In this document: piece after piece, positions 47,801 to 59,975 of the stretch | Layout of the letters: the number at the start of each line of letters is the position of its first letter | Numbering within the stretch: position 1 is the stretch's first letter | NCBI GenBank assembly: GCA_964017065.1 | Contig: OZ024783.1 | Coordinates: 1,738,134-1,802,133, forward strand | Origin: Haliclona indistincta | Taxonomy: Eukaryota > Porifera > Demospongiae > Haplosclerida > Chalinidae | Direction of reading: 5' to 3' | Length of the DNA: 64,000 nucleotides | Position numbers and translations under genes: made by a program | Notes under the pieces: model-generated | Told to the model about the DNA's origin: nothing | The model's database searches: none | Seen by the model: only the letters and a program-made list of their open reading frames with translations

Positions 47801-48498
47801 TACAAGGTTATGTCACTTCTTGTATGTAAGATATGAGTATAAAGCATCTCCTCACAGTGTGGACTAATGTGTTAAGTCACTGGTAATATTATTCACACTA
47901 TGGGCCGGAGCTTGATCAATGACTCGTACATGCTCTATGCTTTATCCTTGCAAGAAGTAATGAAACTGCTGCAGCACTACTGAATCTGTGTAATCAATTA
48001 CCATTTGCATTGGAAAGTGATGAACAGCTCTGAGTGTATCTAGTACTGCACTTCGAAGCTTCCTTCCAAACACCATCAGTCATACACTTAGTGTCTAAAA
48101 GGGTTTACACAGCAACCATTATAAACAAAGTCTACATGATCAACATACTTTGATTTGAGCTGCAACTTTGTATCACAGGAAATCCAGCATTGGAAATAAT
48201 AATAAGACTCGCATCTGTTGAATTGTCACATGAACTTGAACCATCATCCCTTAGCAGTGATCCATTCTGACTTATTAACATGGAGTAGAATGTTGTCTTT
48301 TCACTACTCGAGGCACAAAGCTGAGTGATGTTGCTGCCACACCAGAAGCTTCCATCTCTCCATTGATTGAATATAATGTTACCAATAACACCAGTAGCAC
48401 TGTCAACAGTTAAACAATGGCAGTGATCAGCAGGAAATAGATCAATCCTGAACTGATAGTGTGGGTTAGCTACTGTGTCGAGAATAGTTCCATTAAAT

Positions 48499-50130
48499 GT
48501 GACCCGATTTTGGAAAACCGGGAATATCGCGCAGATATTCGTTTTGAGTTACAAGCGACTTTAGGTAGAAAATGATTGCCGACGCGATCTCGGTTTTTTG
48601 TGCTAGCTATAAAGCGCTATCCTTTAGCTACAGTTTGGTACTAGCGCCAATCTTCTGAGCGCTATGGTTGCAAAGTTACGAGCGTTTGTTTGTAGGTAAC
48701 TGAATTCAGCCATAATACGTGATACGGAGCTAATAATTGCGTTGCTATGGCAATTATTTGACGCGCGCGTACACTGCTGCACAAAGAAGGACGAGTTGCC
48801 TCCACGTTCAACGCTCTAGCTCAAGATAGCTTCGATGGAGCAACTGCAGCTAGCCTCCAGGGCTTCTCTGATGACTGCTTTAGTGATTTGTCCGAATAAT
48901 TTGTCTGGTATGTGATGAATAACAGTATTAGCACATGAATAATGTCGTGCTATCACAGCTTCTATGATTTAGTAAGTGATTATAATGGCTCTTCACAAGA
49001 TAGGGCTTCAATGTAATACCAAGAGCATACACACACTGCTACTGCTAGCTATGCAGCTCCTTCTGGTGCCTACAAATCTTGCTGCTGTACCAAGATCACT
49101 GCCATCTAGTCGAGGGAACAGAGGGTATATCGTGCAGTTTGCTAGGTACTCGGATTGGTACTACGGCGAAGGCGGCAAGTGTGAGCTTGGTCCTAAGAAG
49201 ACTTCATGGTCCTAGTTTCCAGAGTACTACAGAGAGATGAGAGGATATTGTTATGAGCTGAACAGAGAAGAGTAAGATGTACTACTAATGGGAAAGATCT
49301 ACATAATCTTCATAGAAAACCGTACTTACAAACTCAACAGTTCACTCAAGCAAGCAATAGGTAAGTTGTGATAATGTGTGTGTGTGTGTGTGTGTGTGAA
49401 GATTGTTGTGATAGTTGCGTGTGTGTGTGTGTGATAGTGTGTGGTGCCTACCTTTGATATTATTTTCTATTACTTGCTACAGGTTGAAGTCACATTGTAG
49501 ACATGAGAGAAAGACAGCATCAAGCGATTGGTCACACAGAAATTGAAGTGTTCTAATTATTGCTCATCAAGAAATGATTTCCCATAATTCTTGCTCACTT
49601 TAAGATCATGATTAGTGAAATACAAAGTAGAAGGATTGAAAACAATGCTGTGTTAAAGAAATGTAACATTATAGTCGATAGAGTACACTTATCAGACAGA
49701 TTGTACTTACCAGCATGGCTCAATCACATCAGTTTAGTTATCCAAGCCTTCTCCATAGCTAAAACCAGGTAAGAACAATTTCTCAACACTCGTGAAAGGC
49801 TGCTCAACACTCAGAAGAGACGTAACAGGCCTTGATAGCAAGAGAAAGAGAAGCCAGCTAGTTCAACCGGGAAATCATTAGCGCCATGTGCTCGTGCACG
49901 GAAGAATGCGGACACGCCCACGCGTAAATTATTTACAAGTTTACACGCAATTAACTTGAAACAATGTTTTGCTAAACAGCGCGCGTTTTAGTTTATATCT
50001 TAGCGACGGAATGCACGATCTCGGCGCTTCAAACGTTACTATGACCAGCGAAGACAGGGCTATTGCCAGGTACCAATAACTCCATTTTCGAAATCTGCGC
50101 GATATTCCCGGTTTTCCAAAATCGGGTCAC
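48499..50130. mobile_element. 1.6-kb TIR element in a coding exon of receptor H
   Basis: Perfect 38-bp inverted ends starting GTGACCCGATTTTGGAAAAC, flanked by AAAT (48495-48498, 50131-50134); the uninterrupted site reads attaaatatcgtag in other copies. It contains a GT microsatellite (about 49376-49435) and a 79-codon plus-strand frame at 48976-49215 with a hydrophobic start, but no recognisable transposase, so it is probably non-autonomous. Superfamily unassigned. The ends read GT...AC, so simple GT-AG removal as an intron is not possible at its exact borders. Confidence 0.9.
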
Positions 50131-50254
50131 AAATATCGTAGACAATGAAAATGTCAATTTATGAGCTGCACTGCAGTTGTCTACAGAAAATAACAACAAA
50201 CATGCACTGTTATATTAATTTAACCATGAGTCCCAAGACTAGCTGCCACAATCT

Positions 50255-50400
50255 GTGATATGTGGCATATCTGTGATATGCTCAATATATGCTCAATGCC
50301 ATTGAGCATATCATGTGGCATATATGAGCATATCATGTGGCATATCATGAGCATATCATGTGACATTGAGCATATCTGTGATGTGATGTGTGGCATTGAG
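50255..50400. repeat. AT-rich minisatellite in intron 2 of receptor H
   Basis: Irregular repeats of gagcatatcatgtggcatat and related words, partly palindromic. Absent from the same intron in A and G. Confidence 0.85.
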
Positions 50401-50726
50401 TCAGACTTACTTACCTGACACTGGAATCCATTGGGTATGTTTTCTTACTGGCAGCACACTTCCCAGTCGTGTGCTCACTCTGACAGTAGGATGGGAACCA
50501 TTGCATTCTACTCCATCCGCGAGGACAATGTTCAGACTGAATCTATTAGAAACAGAGGCGAGCTAGCAGTGATTCAATAAAGTCATCATCAGTTGCTAGT
50601 ACATCAGCTAAGCTGTCTAGGTTAATTTGTAGCTATCTTCATCAGTGACGATGCAGATAGTACTTACACATCTTGAGCATCTGCAGACCAATCTGATAAC
50701 AAGCAGACGATGATCAGAAAGAGCAT

Positions 50727-51620
50727 GATGAGTCTTCTCGTAGTATCATTGCCTGAGGCGGCGTCGGCTTCGGGCGTCCGGCAGTAAGTAGAAATTTAGG
50801 TGTGGTCCCAGAGCCGGAAGGTAGTGTGAGCGCCGAAAATCAAGTATATCAATTCTACTATTAGTAACTAATACCCGAATAGTTATCGCTGCATATGCAA
50901 TGCTTGGTCAGAGAAATCAGACTTTTTAATTTACTGATATACGGCAGGACATAATATATGTATGTGGCAGTTCAACTTGCTGAGTTGCTGTGTACATCAG
51001 TTGACATACTACTGATATAATACTCCACTATCTGACTAACACTCTAGCTGTAGTAATATGTCTATAGTTAACGTATACTCGCGGCACAGTAGTAGTTATG
51101 ATACCAGGATAATAGAGCAACCAATACACAATAGACAGACGTCCTTATCACACACACACATTCATCTTCATACTATTTACGTAGAACAACAACAAACCAC
51201 AATGCACACACAATGCCAGTACATCACATCACTACCAAGAATACTGTATGCTAATGGAGTGATCCCACTGCCAGTAAACATGTTGTTTGCTTGTATACTC
51301 ATGATCCCAGTACACTCACATCCCATAATAATTTTATTGTAACAGGGCATAGTTTGATTGTTAGGAGTGAAAGTACATGCACCAAAACTAATACTACATG
51401 CAATATGATACAAAGTAATCCGACAATGTGCGAATTTTTGATTTTAGTTCATGATCACTATAAGTTCAAATAAGCACCAAAGGGCCACATCACTGTCTAA
51501 CTGCCGTTGCAGTTGTGCTGGCATTTTGTTTTCATTCTCTAGTACATATAAGTCTAAAGACCTGTGTGAGCCTGCAGTGTACTCTGTGGGTCAGTAGTAC
51601 GTTTTGTTAATGCCTCTGTT
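50727..51620. other. Upstream flank of receptor H
   Basis: 50970-51350 matches 12241-12610 upstream of receptor B. 50727-50969 is missing from B, where the join falls inside exon 1. No gene is recognised in the rest. Confidence 0.6.
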
Positions 51621-52190
51621 GATCAATGAAAAGACTTGAATTGGGTATTATTGTTACAAATGATCCGTCTTGGGGCTGTCATTACTATAAAATCTGTAAG
51701 AATGCTTACTTTCTCTTCACTTCATCAAGAGAGTACTTCCTGGTAAATCTTCCGTCCAGCAAAGAACATTTGCATATTTCAATTGTCCGCTCACATTTCT
51801 CTTATTTCCCACAGATTTGAAATCCTCTTTATGTTTAACGATAATTATACTATAGATCTTGAGAGAGTGCAGAGAAGGGCAGCTTGAATAAGTATATGTT
51901 AAGCGATCACGTTTTTGATTATAATTTCAGACTGCATCAACTAAACATCCTCACTCTTTCTCTTTGGTTTGACTTGCGATAGCTATATCATGTTTCTTAT
52001 TAAATGCAAAACCAAAATGAAGATGACTTTGTCAAGTTCAATTCTGGGTGTACTAGATCCTCTGGTACAAAGCAGTAATTAATGTAACAGTAGAACTTCA
52101 ACTTATAGACATTTTATTTTAATCATAATTATTATTGTTCTAATTTATAATGCTATTCATACTGTTGTAAAATTATCTGATTCTTATCAT
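51620..52190 (+). pseudogene. LINE reverse-transcriptase 3' relic
   Basis: Translations across frames give blocks typical of the C-terminal end of non-LTR reverse transcriptases: LGIIVTNDPSWG, then ICKNAY, HISIVRSHFSY, LERVQRRAA, and a distal MFLIKCKTK-like segment. Several stops and frame changes show that it is old and dead. No 5' part is found; the clade is not assigned. Confidence 0.72.
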
Positions 52191-52679
52191 TTGTTTCATT
52201 CTGGTGATCTATCTTTGATGCTCACTTTAATCCACATGATACCTGTACTTTTCCCCTTCAGTTGTTTGCCTCAGGTCTTTATAGCAGCGTGGTCGTTAAT
52301 TATATTCATAACTTTAAAGCAGTGTCTGATAATTATATTCATTAAATTTGTCTGGAAACAGCTAATCCAGATAACCGAGGGTCCGGATCAACTAGGTCCT
52401 GATAACCGAGGTTGCACTGTACATTGTATGTATGCGCCATCTTGTTTTTTCCGTTCAACCCTACATAGGGAGGCACATATGATGGTAGTGCCTCCCTTTA
52501 TTACCATACGATAATGGCGATGGTAATAAAGGATACATCTTTGCAACAAGCTTAATTGATGTGAATTAAAGTAACACACACACAATTTTTTTAATAATAA
52601 CCATGCTTTGAAGCATTCAATTCTTACTTCATCCATTATGTAGCTACACGTATGCTCACATGCATTCACATGTTGCTGT
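52191..52679. other. Unassigned spacer with a small hairpin
   Basis: No gene is recognised. It holds a 10-bp hairpin agggaggcac/gtgcctccct at 52467-52497, similar to sequence at the left end of the intron 2 insertion in receptor B (10703). Confidence 0.45.
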
Positions 52680-52810
52680 ACAAACAAATTTGAATGTATC
52701 TACATCACTACAATTACCATTTCCACCAAGTGAGCAAGTTTCGTCATAACTAGCTCGGCTAACTGCACTTTAGAGTCCCTTTCCAAACATCAGCTGTCAT
52801 GCACTTAGTG
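52680..52810 (-). pseudogene. Isolated receptor exon 4 relic
   Basis: Matches type I exon 4 of A/C/G (GNCSDVDT, ETCSLGGNG, WKG, KCMT), with a 3-bp deletion. It is followed on the right, without a splice site, by a piece of beta-helix gene at 52811. No other receptor exons sit to its left. Confidence 0.8.
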
Positions 52811-53065
52811 CACAACTGTGTTACTGAAATTGGCTACTCCTTGAAGAGTATATTTAGTGTCATTTATAGTGATGACAATGTTGTTGAGCTTGTCACTAGT
52901 CACATGTTTAGAGACATCGACCAGAGATCGACAGGAGACCAGTGAGCTGTGTCGCTCAAGACAAGATGGAGTGTCACTTCCCTTCTCTGAGATGATGATC
53001 TCTCTGACAGAGACACACTGACAGCTCCAGTAGAAAACTAGACACAATAGTAACAAAAACCGCAT
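52811..53065 (-). pseudogene. 5' stub of a beta-helix gene
   Basis: Start MRFLLLLCLVFYWSCQC, then the same N-terminal region as 24970-25214 up to LQGVANFS, where it is cut and joined to the receptor exon 4 relic. About 80 residues remain of ~1236. Confidence 0.85.
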
Positions 53066-53991
53066 TTTGAACTTTCTGTGTCAACCGACCAATGCGTTTT
53101 GTATTTATTATCTCATTGGTAGATTTTATACAATAATCAAACATTGTCTATTATGATAAGCATAATGCATAATACATTCTGAACATTATCCTGTATTAAG
53201 CTAAGTATAAAACATTGCGAGCTTGATCAAAGGAATGTATAATTAAAAGAACTTGCATGGATAGACTGCTATTGACAACAATGAAAACAAAAGTAAAATG
53301 TTTGAAATAAATCTTTTGCAAACATGCACTCAGAATGTCCTATAGTTGCTCTTGACAGCAACTTTAAAGTTATCAACAAGAACCAAATGCACTTACAACT
53401 AACTGGACTCTCCACCTTCGTCTTTAGTGGAAAAAAATATTTTATTTCAGTGTTAACTAAAAAGCCAAGAGATGCTACACATGTACCATAATGTTTTTGA
53501 AAGCAACAATACATTGAACATATAAACAATATAACATTCATTTGGTAGAATTTTTAAGACATTGCAGCTTGTGAAAAGTTAATGCAATGATCAAGTTACT
53601 ATCTTCATTCACACTTTGGTCTCTTTAGTAGAGTCAGCTAGCTGCAAGAATAATAACAGTGAGACATTATAATAATGTGTGTTATAATGTCAGTGAGATA
53701 ATTATAACAGTTCCGTTCAATCTGAGATTAAGAGCCACCTTATCCAGAAATGTTTGCCTGCCTGAAGAACAAAATCATGCCCATTACACCGGCGCACCCA
53801 TCACATCGCAATGTTCAAACAGATTAATTAATTTTCTGTATATTTTATACATGTACTAAAGCAAAAATACTGAAAAAGATTCTTACAAGAAAAATTAATG
53901 ACAGGTAGGAATGTGTGGGGTGATTCAAACTTCAGCTGATTTTACATGAACAGTGATACACAAAACAAAATGCAAAAGTGTTTGTCAACTC
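53066..53991 (-). pseudogene. Relics of receptor 3' exons between two beta-helix copies
   Basis: 53066-53616 corresponds to the receptor/beta-helix spacer. About 53617-53649 matches the last receptor exon (LADSTKETKV). About 53702-53760 matches receptor exon 8 (GPCR GAIN region). 53800-53991 is 3' flank of the next beta-helix copy. These pieces are what is left of a whole F-type receptor. Confidence 0.65.
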
Positions 53992-56900
53992 TCAAAATGT
54001 TCTGTAGCTGTTGTTTTCATTTTCGTTGTTACCATTGTCGAGAAGACGATAAGGAAGACTGTCACTAACGTCAATGAACTCACGACTAGCTGAAGTCTCG
54101 TTCTTCATCTTTAGTGCGGACAATTTCTGGTATATTTTAATAGCTATGAACACCATCATGTATCCAATAGAGATAGAGATCAGAATTAGCTGCACAATGA
54201 TCAGAAGCGTTCCGTTTGATCGATAGAAAGCAAAGTTATAAAGTGTGATCATTAGCAGGGATATGATGATGATGAACAGTGACATCTCTAATAATTCATG
54301 CCATTTCTTCTTATACGGCTGAATAAATGCATGTAATGGAACTATGAACATAAACAAGCTAATGACCAAACCGTAGTAGTATTGAGGACCTTGAACAATG
54401 ATACTGGCTATTGTGATAAACAATAGGCGATAGAGAAAGTAGAGTCCAGCAAAGTATCGATGTCTATCTTTGAAGCAAGCCTGGAAGGTGTCAAGAAATG
54501 GCATCAGCTTCAGTCGTAGTTTGTCGTAGTACCATTTTGGTGGTGTCCTTGTGAAGCAGTTCATGCTGAATAGCTTAATGAGTATGGGTTCCAGAATGAG
54601 GATAATTGGTGGAGTAATCAAGATGAAGACAATACAAAGAATGGCAGGCACAGCATACCACAGATGGGTTCCCTTGAGATAATCCAGCTCGCCATCAAAC
54701 ATAGGAGCAGTCGTGTTCCATTCATGGTAACTGTAGATATACTGAAGGAGTTAGTATATGCATGACGTGATGGCAGCACATTGGAAGTAGCACAGCACTA
54801 GGAATGCTGACAGTCCATCTACTATAGACCCTCTAATGTTCCTCCTGCCACATCGTCTGCACAGCTTCACACAGCTGTAACATGAGTGTATTCTCATGAA
54901 CAAGATAGTTCCCAGAACCAGAAAAAATGCATATGCAAGAGTGGCATATTGAATCATAAGTAGATTCATGATCGTGTTAGTTTGAAAAATACAAAATCCT
55001 CCACTCCGAATTTCAAAAGAGAAAATTCCTATTACCAATTGAAAGACATCCACTGCATACCGTGTGAAGCGATCTTCAATATGGATTGTTTTAAAAGCAG
55101 TTATATTTATTCGTGATAATATCTGAATATAGAAGACAAAGCTGTAGACAGCTCCTGAAGTGATCCTAATATTGAAGAGCAAGATAACGAGGAAGATGAT
55201 AGTCACTGGGAGCAGCTCTGAGACAATATAAATAGGTATACCATAACTACAGCTGGTCAGTATTGTTTCCACAAGTATAGCTTGCTGAATGATAGTACAC
55301 AGACGTGTTGTCAACACAAATATGTTTCTCTAGCGCCTGTTCATCAGCCATTGGAGGTAGGCTGCAGGTGGGCTGACCATGATCACGATTATTTGGGTTG
55401 CATAATTCTGTTACACAGAGTCCAGTAAGTAGATGATCTGGTGTTGTATCGTTTATGTATCCTGCCCAATAATTACTGGCTATTGCTGCTGATTCATTTT
55501 CACATTGTATCGATTTGTAATTTTTGGAACAAGTACATTTCAGTGATTCATTGTGAAACTCAAATCCCGGGCCACAAAAAGACAAATTGAATCTTGCTGT
55601 GAGAGTATTATGTTGAACTTTCCAGCAGTAGTTCTCCCTCATCTCCAGGGAAGCCTATAATCATGATCAAGTTATTGTGATAATAGGCAACTTTGACATT
55701 TTCTCTTGAACTCTGTACTCTTGCTATGAAGGGGAACAGTTTACTGACATCATCTCCAAACTCATCGTATTGCACTATTTTTAAAGGAGTTTCTATGCCA
55801 GGCAAAACTATACCTTGGAATTGAATTGTATAGTTTTTGGGTGAAGTAGCAACAGTCTTTCCAGGGTCAGTGAATGTAAAATTTCCCAAGCACTTTGCTT
55901 CTAATATATTGTAAGAATCGTTACTTGCTTGAATGCAAGAATTATTACAAGTCTCTAGGGTTGTTGTATAAATATCACTGTATCCAATACTGGCTGAGTT
56001 GTTGTGAAAATAGAAGAAAACATTTTTTGGCTGATGATCCAGTAAATTTAAAAAACAGGACATTTCAAAATATTTTATGTTAGGTTCCAGAATACTAGTC
56101 AAAGCACTAATGGCTCCACTAAACATGGTGGCTGTGTTATTAAAAAAATAGAAGTAACTGTAGTCATCACCAGCCCTGCAATCACTGTGAATATAGAGCG
56201 CTGAATGTCTAGACAGTACTATTGCTCCACCTTTGTAGCCAGAGTTCCTACTGAAATAAACACGACTGCCAGTACTAAATGTTGCAATTGTTTTTAAATA
56301 GCCAGTCGAAACGAGATACAATGCTGTGCCATTGTTTCCTGTGAAATCAGTTGTGCCCCCAAATGCGACTTCCACTTCCGAAATGAAAAATGCGCCATCT
56401 ATATTGCCAGCAACTCTAATAGACTTGAATATCACCACATTGCTCCTGAATATACACTCAAAGAAATAAACCCTATTGATGTTCTTAGATCCATCTTTCA
56501 AGAATTACTCTCAAAACGACATTTGATACATTTCAGAGTGTTATATTTTTTTATGTGTTCTATAGAAGAAGAGTAAGTTGACAAGCCTCCGCCGTTTGTA
56601 GCAGTATTGCTGACGAAAGAAGAATTTATAACAATGCAAGTGTTGTTAATCGGATAAAATGTCTTGAAAGTAGAGTAACTAATTTCAAGACCTCCTCCAT
56701 CAGCAGACACAGTGTTGGCAATGAAATAACTATTCAAGATTTTAATCATGCTATTTGATGTATTTCCACTTACATAAATAAATGCACCACCACCGTAAAT
56801 TGCATAATTGCCTTCCATTGTGTTATTTTCCAGTTTAATACTGCAATGCTTGTAAAAATAATAAGTATTTAGAATAAGGATTCGAATTCCACCACCTCTT

Positions 56901-57763
56901 ACACAGTACTTAGAGACAACAGGGTTTTGTTTCATCGCTCTGTTGCCTTCCAGGGTGATGTTTTCCAGTTTAATACTGCAATTTTTGTAACTTAGGACGA
57001 GGATTCGAATTCCACCACCTCTTTCATGGTACTTAGAGTTAATGGGATTCTGTTCCGTCACTCTGTTTGAGACACTGCGCCCATTGTTTATGAACTTGCT
57101 ATTCACAATAGAATAATCAGCATTCATGCTCAAATTATTTTCACCAAGAAAGACCACTTGTAAAGCACCGTTACCGAACCATTGAGATCGAGAGACAGTG
57201 TTGTTGATGAAATAAGAGTCAATCACTTGCACTGTTGATCCTGTGTTGATGAACGTAAGACCTTGACTGATGCTCCTGGACACCACAATGCCCTATACAT
57301 TGACTCGATTGCAGTTAATAATTTGGATTGCAGTGCCTTTGCCAGTGAGAGATTTTTTTGTGGTAAAAATGGTAGCTCCACAGTGACTGATAATGAAACT
57401 CCTAAGGGTGATAACTGCAGAGCGATCAAAGGCTATTCCGGTATCGAAGGTGTTAGAACTATTGCAGGTGATTTCTGTCGTTGAGTTGTCTTCTTTCCCA
57501 GATATAGTAATGTTCTCTACTCCACTGAAATTGGCTACTCCTTGAAGAGTGTAGTTAGTGTTATTAATCATGATGACAGTGTTGTTGAGCTTGTAACTAG
57601 TCACATGTTTAGAGACATCGACCAGAGATTGACAGGAGACCAGTGTGTTGTGTTGCTCAAGACAAGATGGAGTGTCACTTCCCTTCTCTGAGATGAAGAT
57701 CTCTCTGACAGAGACACACTGACAGCTCCAGTAGAAAAGACACAGTAGTAACAAAAAACGCAT
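53992..57763 (-). pseudogene. Second beta-helix/polytopic protein copy, decayed
   Basis: Collinear with 21504-25214 from MRFLLLLCLFYWS to the YRTF end, but broken. A TAG replaces a codon in the conserved NRVNVSC stretch at about 57293-57295. There is a deletion plus frameshift near 56500, a 1-base insertion near 55610, loss of the GDSRHGRLCGRC module with frameshift near 55300, and a stop near 54750. The C-terminal 236 codons (54702-53992) are very similar to the intact copy, so decay is recent. A duplicated LEGN repeat at 56780-56980 is unique to this copy. Confidence 0.88.
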
Positions 57764-58324
57764 TTTGAACTTTCTGTGTCCGCAACCGACCAATGCAATT
57801 GTATTTATTATCTCATTATAGATTATTTTCAAACATTGACTATTATTCAAACATTGACTATTATGATAGGCACAATACATAATACATTTGGAACATTTCC
57901 TGCCTGCAGCTGTATTCAGCTAAGTATTTTAAAAACTGCGAACTTGATCAAAAGAAAGTAATAATAAAAGCACTTACATGAATAGACTGCTTTGACAATG
58001 GTGAAGACAAAAGTAAAACTTGCTTGAATGAAAGATGTTGTAAACGCTCAAAATATCCTACAGCTGCTCAAGCTTGACAGCAACTTCACTGTTATCAACA
58101 AGAAGCAAATACACTTACAACTAACTAGCTGGACTCTCCACCTTCATCTTTAGTGGAGAAAATATTTTATTTCAATGTTAACTAAAAAGCCAAGAGATGC
58201 AACCATAACTTTTTGAAAGCAACTATACACCGAACATAAACATAGTAACATTAATTTTGTGGGATTAGAATAATAAGACATCGCCTGTGAAAAGATAATG
58301 CAATGATCAAGCTACTGTCTTCAT

Positions 58325-59062
58325 TCAAACTATGGTCTCTTTAGTAGAGTCACTTAGCTGCAAGAATAATAACAGTGAGACATTAAAATAATGTGCGCTC
58401 TGTTAGCTCACTTTGGTGGGAAGAGGCTCACTGGAAACAAAATTCTTGACAGACGACTTGTTTGATTGTGAATGTGACCATTTCTTTCTCCACCAGTTGA
58501 TGTAAGCATCTCTTACCTATTCCACAAACAAAAAAATAATTATACTAACAGCTCCAGTAGTTGATGGCACTAACTGGTTTAGAGAGAGGAACCAACAAGA
58601 TGAATATAATGATGCCTTGACAACAAACGAAACCGTCCATGATAAATGCAATAACATAAAGATCAGTTAGATGACTAAAAATTAAATGACCAATCCACGA
58701 TATGCCCGTTACCACTATCAGCGATATGGTTACTTTTAACCAGTGCCTGCACGAGAATACAAATTATCACACAGCAATATACAGCGTTACTTTGTTGTAT
58801 TTCTTTTCTCTTTTTTCTTCAGATGATGACACATGATAGTAAGAGCCATAACCAGGAACCCAAAATTGACCTATATTTTGTGCAATACAAGTACCTCTGA
58901 TGTAGAATACACTCACGAGAATGATCAGAAAAGCAGGAGCAATGAGTGCCCAAATATATTTAGTATCATATCTCAACCAACACCTGTGATACACTGTATA
59001 TTACACTTCAAGCTTTGTGGATCTCTTACTCATATAATCGACCACTTATAGCATCTCGACGT
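58325..59062 (-). pseudogene. Adhesion GPCR fragment I (TM5-TM7, F type)
   Basis: Last exon 58325-58357 gives LSDSTKETIV, tail exon about 58400-58518, TM6/7 about 58570-58750, TM5 exons about 58800-58985. Homology stops abruptly at about 59062 within the TM4 exon. It may be truncated in the genome or by misassembly near the gap at 59588. It lies upstream of the decayed beta-helix copy, the same arrangement as F with the intact one. Confidence 0.85.
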
Positions 59063-59465
59063 CAAGAGTTCATTACCTAAGAGTATGCAACCGTCAATAT
59101 ACCCCCTAGGACGGCGTTTGACATTTTCTACGTCACAAGTTTACACAACCCAGCCAACCTCAGTGATGATAGCATTACCACAGATATGAAAGTTACCAGA
59201 ATTAATGATATTCATGACTTTAGCTTTAGCATGTAGCTTTATTTTCTAGCCATGGGTATTTGTACAGACGGACTAGCAGAGTGCAGTTTGCTTGCCTATC
59301 GATAGTCTTCGACCATACCAAGTTTCAACCTCGCAGCGTTTTCCATAGTGGAAAGACGAGCCAGCCCGGTGGCGACCAATAACGATCGGTTGGGGAGATT
59401 TTTCTCAAGTTGTGTGAACCGTACGAAGCTAAAACTGCTCCAGCAAGCTCTCCTGCCATCTGTGC

Positions 59466-59587
59466 AGAATCCATTGCATGGATTTCACCGAGCGATGCTC
59501 GTACGCTATTTACAGCTGTATGCTGCAGCCAGCACTGCTGTAAATAGCGTACGAGCATCGCTCGGCGAAATCTATGCAATGGATTCT
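59466..59587. repeat. Foldback abutting the assembly gap
   Basis: Arms beginning agaatccattgcat(g/a)gat face each other around a short loop near 59525 and the right arm runs into the Ns. The region 59063-59465 to its left is not recognised. Confidence 0.85.
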
Positions 59588-59787
59588 NNNNNNNNNNNNN
59601 NNNNNNNNNNNNNNNNNNNNNNNNNNNNNNNNNNNNNNNNNNNNNNNNNNNNNNNNNNNNNNNNNNNNNNNNNNNNNNNNNNNNNNNNNNNNNNNNNNNN
59701 NNNNNNNNNNNNNNNNNNNNNNNNNNNNNNNNNNNNNNNNNNNNNNNNNNNNNNNNNNNNNNNNNNNNNNNNNNNNNNNNNNNNNNN
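59588..59787. other. Assembly gap (200 N)
   Basis: Run of exactly 200 N, so probably a gap of unknown size. The order of what lies on each side is less certain than elsewhere. Confidence 0.98.
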
Positions 59788-59975
59788 GTGCTTGGTGAGC
59801 GCAGTTGTGACGCTGTCATGAAGCTCATTGGACAAGAAGTGACAAAGCTGTTTCCTCGTTCCGTGGTGTTGGAAGAAACAGTTCGTGTGCTGGCTGGTAA
59901 GTCAGCGCATGTGATTTAAAATTGAAAAAATAAACTATTTTTCTTGCTGTAGATGACTTCAGTATTGAGGAGTAG
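59788..59975 (+). CDS. Candidate 3' end of an unrecognised plus-strand gene
   Basis: An open stretch from the gap to 59896 (CDAVMKLIGQEVTKLFPRS, then VVLEETVRVLA) ends at a strong donor gtaagt. An acceptor ctgtag at 59947-59952 begins a last exon (to 59975) that continues in phase as DDFSIEE and stop. The phase match and amino-acid composition favour a real gene end. No family was recognised and the 5' part is in or beyond the gap. Confidence 0.5.

Larger units (their letters stand above)
44816..50726 (-). pseudogene. Adhesion GPCR gene H, exon 3 split by a transposon
   Basis: The closest relative is B: type II exon 4 (about 48005-48095), exon 6 near 47390-47535, GPS near 46370-46520 (KCVFANF ... 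GCSTMDFENGSVMCSCNHLTHYAILL), TM region 44990-46340, tail VRDAYIKSWKQV with three residues fewer than in B, last exon 44816-44845 ending PKNSRENRV. Exon 1 starts MLFLIIVCLLSDWSADAQD at 50726. The codon aligned with the usual first Met is ACG, so translation would start five codons later. Exon 3 is interrupted at 48499 by a 1.6-kb element and resumes at 50131. Intron 7 has a GC donor. Apart from the insertion no frame lesion was noticed. Confidence 0.83.

Noticed and set aside
48976..49215. 79-codon frame with a hydrophobic N-terminus inside the 1.6-kb element
   Set aside because: Looks like a small secreted peptide but lies in a transposon without conservation evidence; not called as a gene.
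50255..50400. Regular repeats that might suggest a CRISPR-like array
   Set aside because: Repeats are irregular, contiguous and AT-rich, with no unique spacers, in a eukaryotic intron; a minisatellite.
59325..59835. Long frames running through the N block
   Set aside because: Open only because N codons are not stops; foldback sequence on the left side explains the similar frames on both strands.
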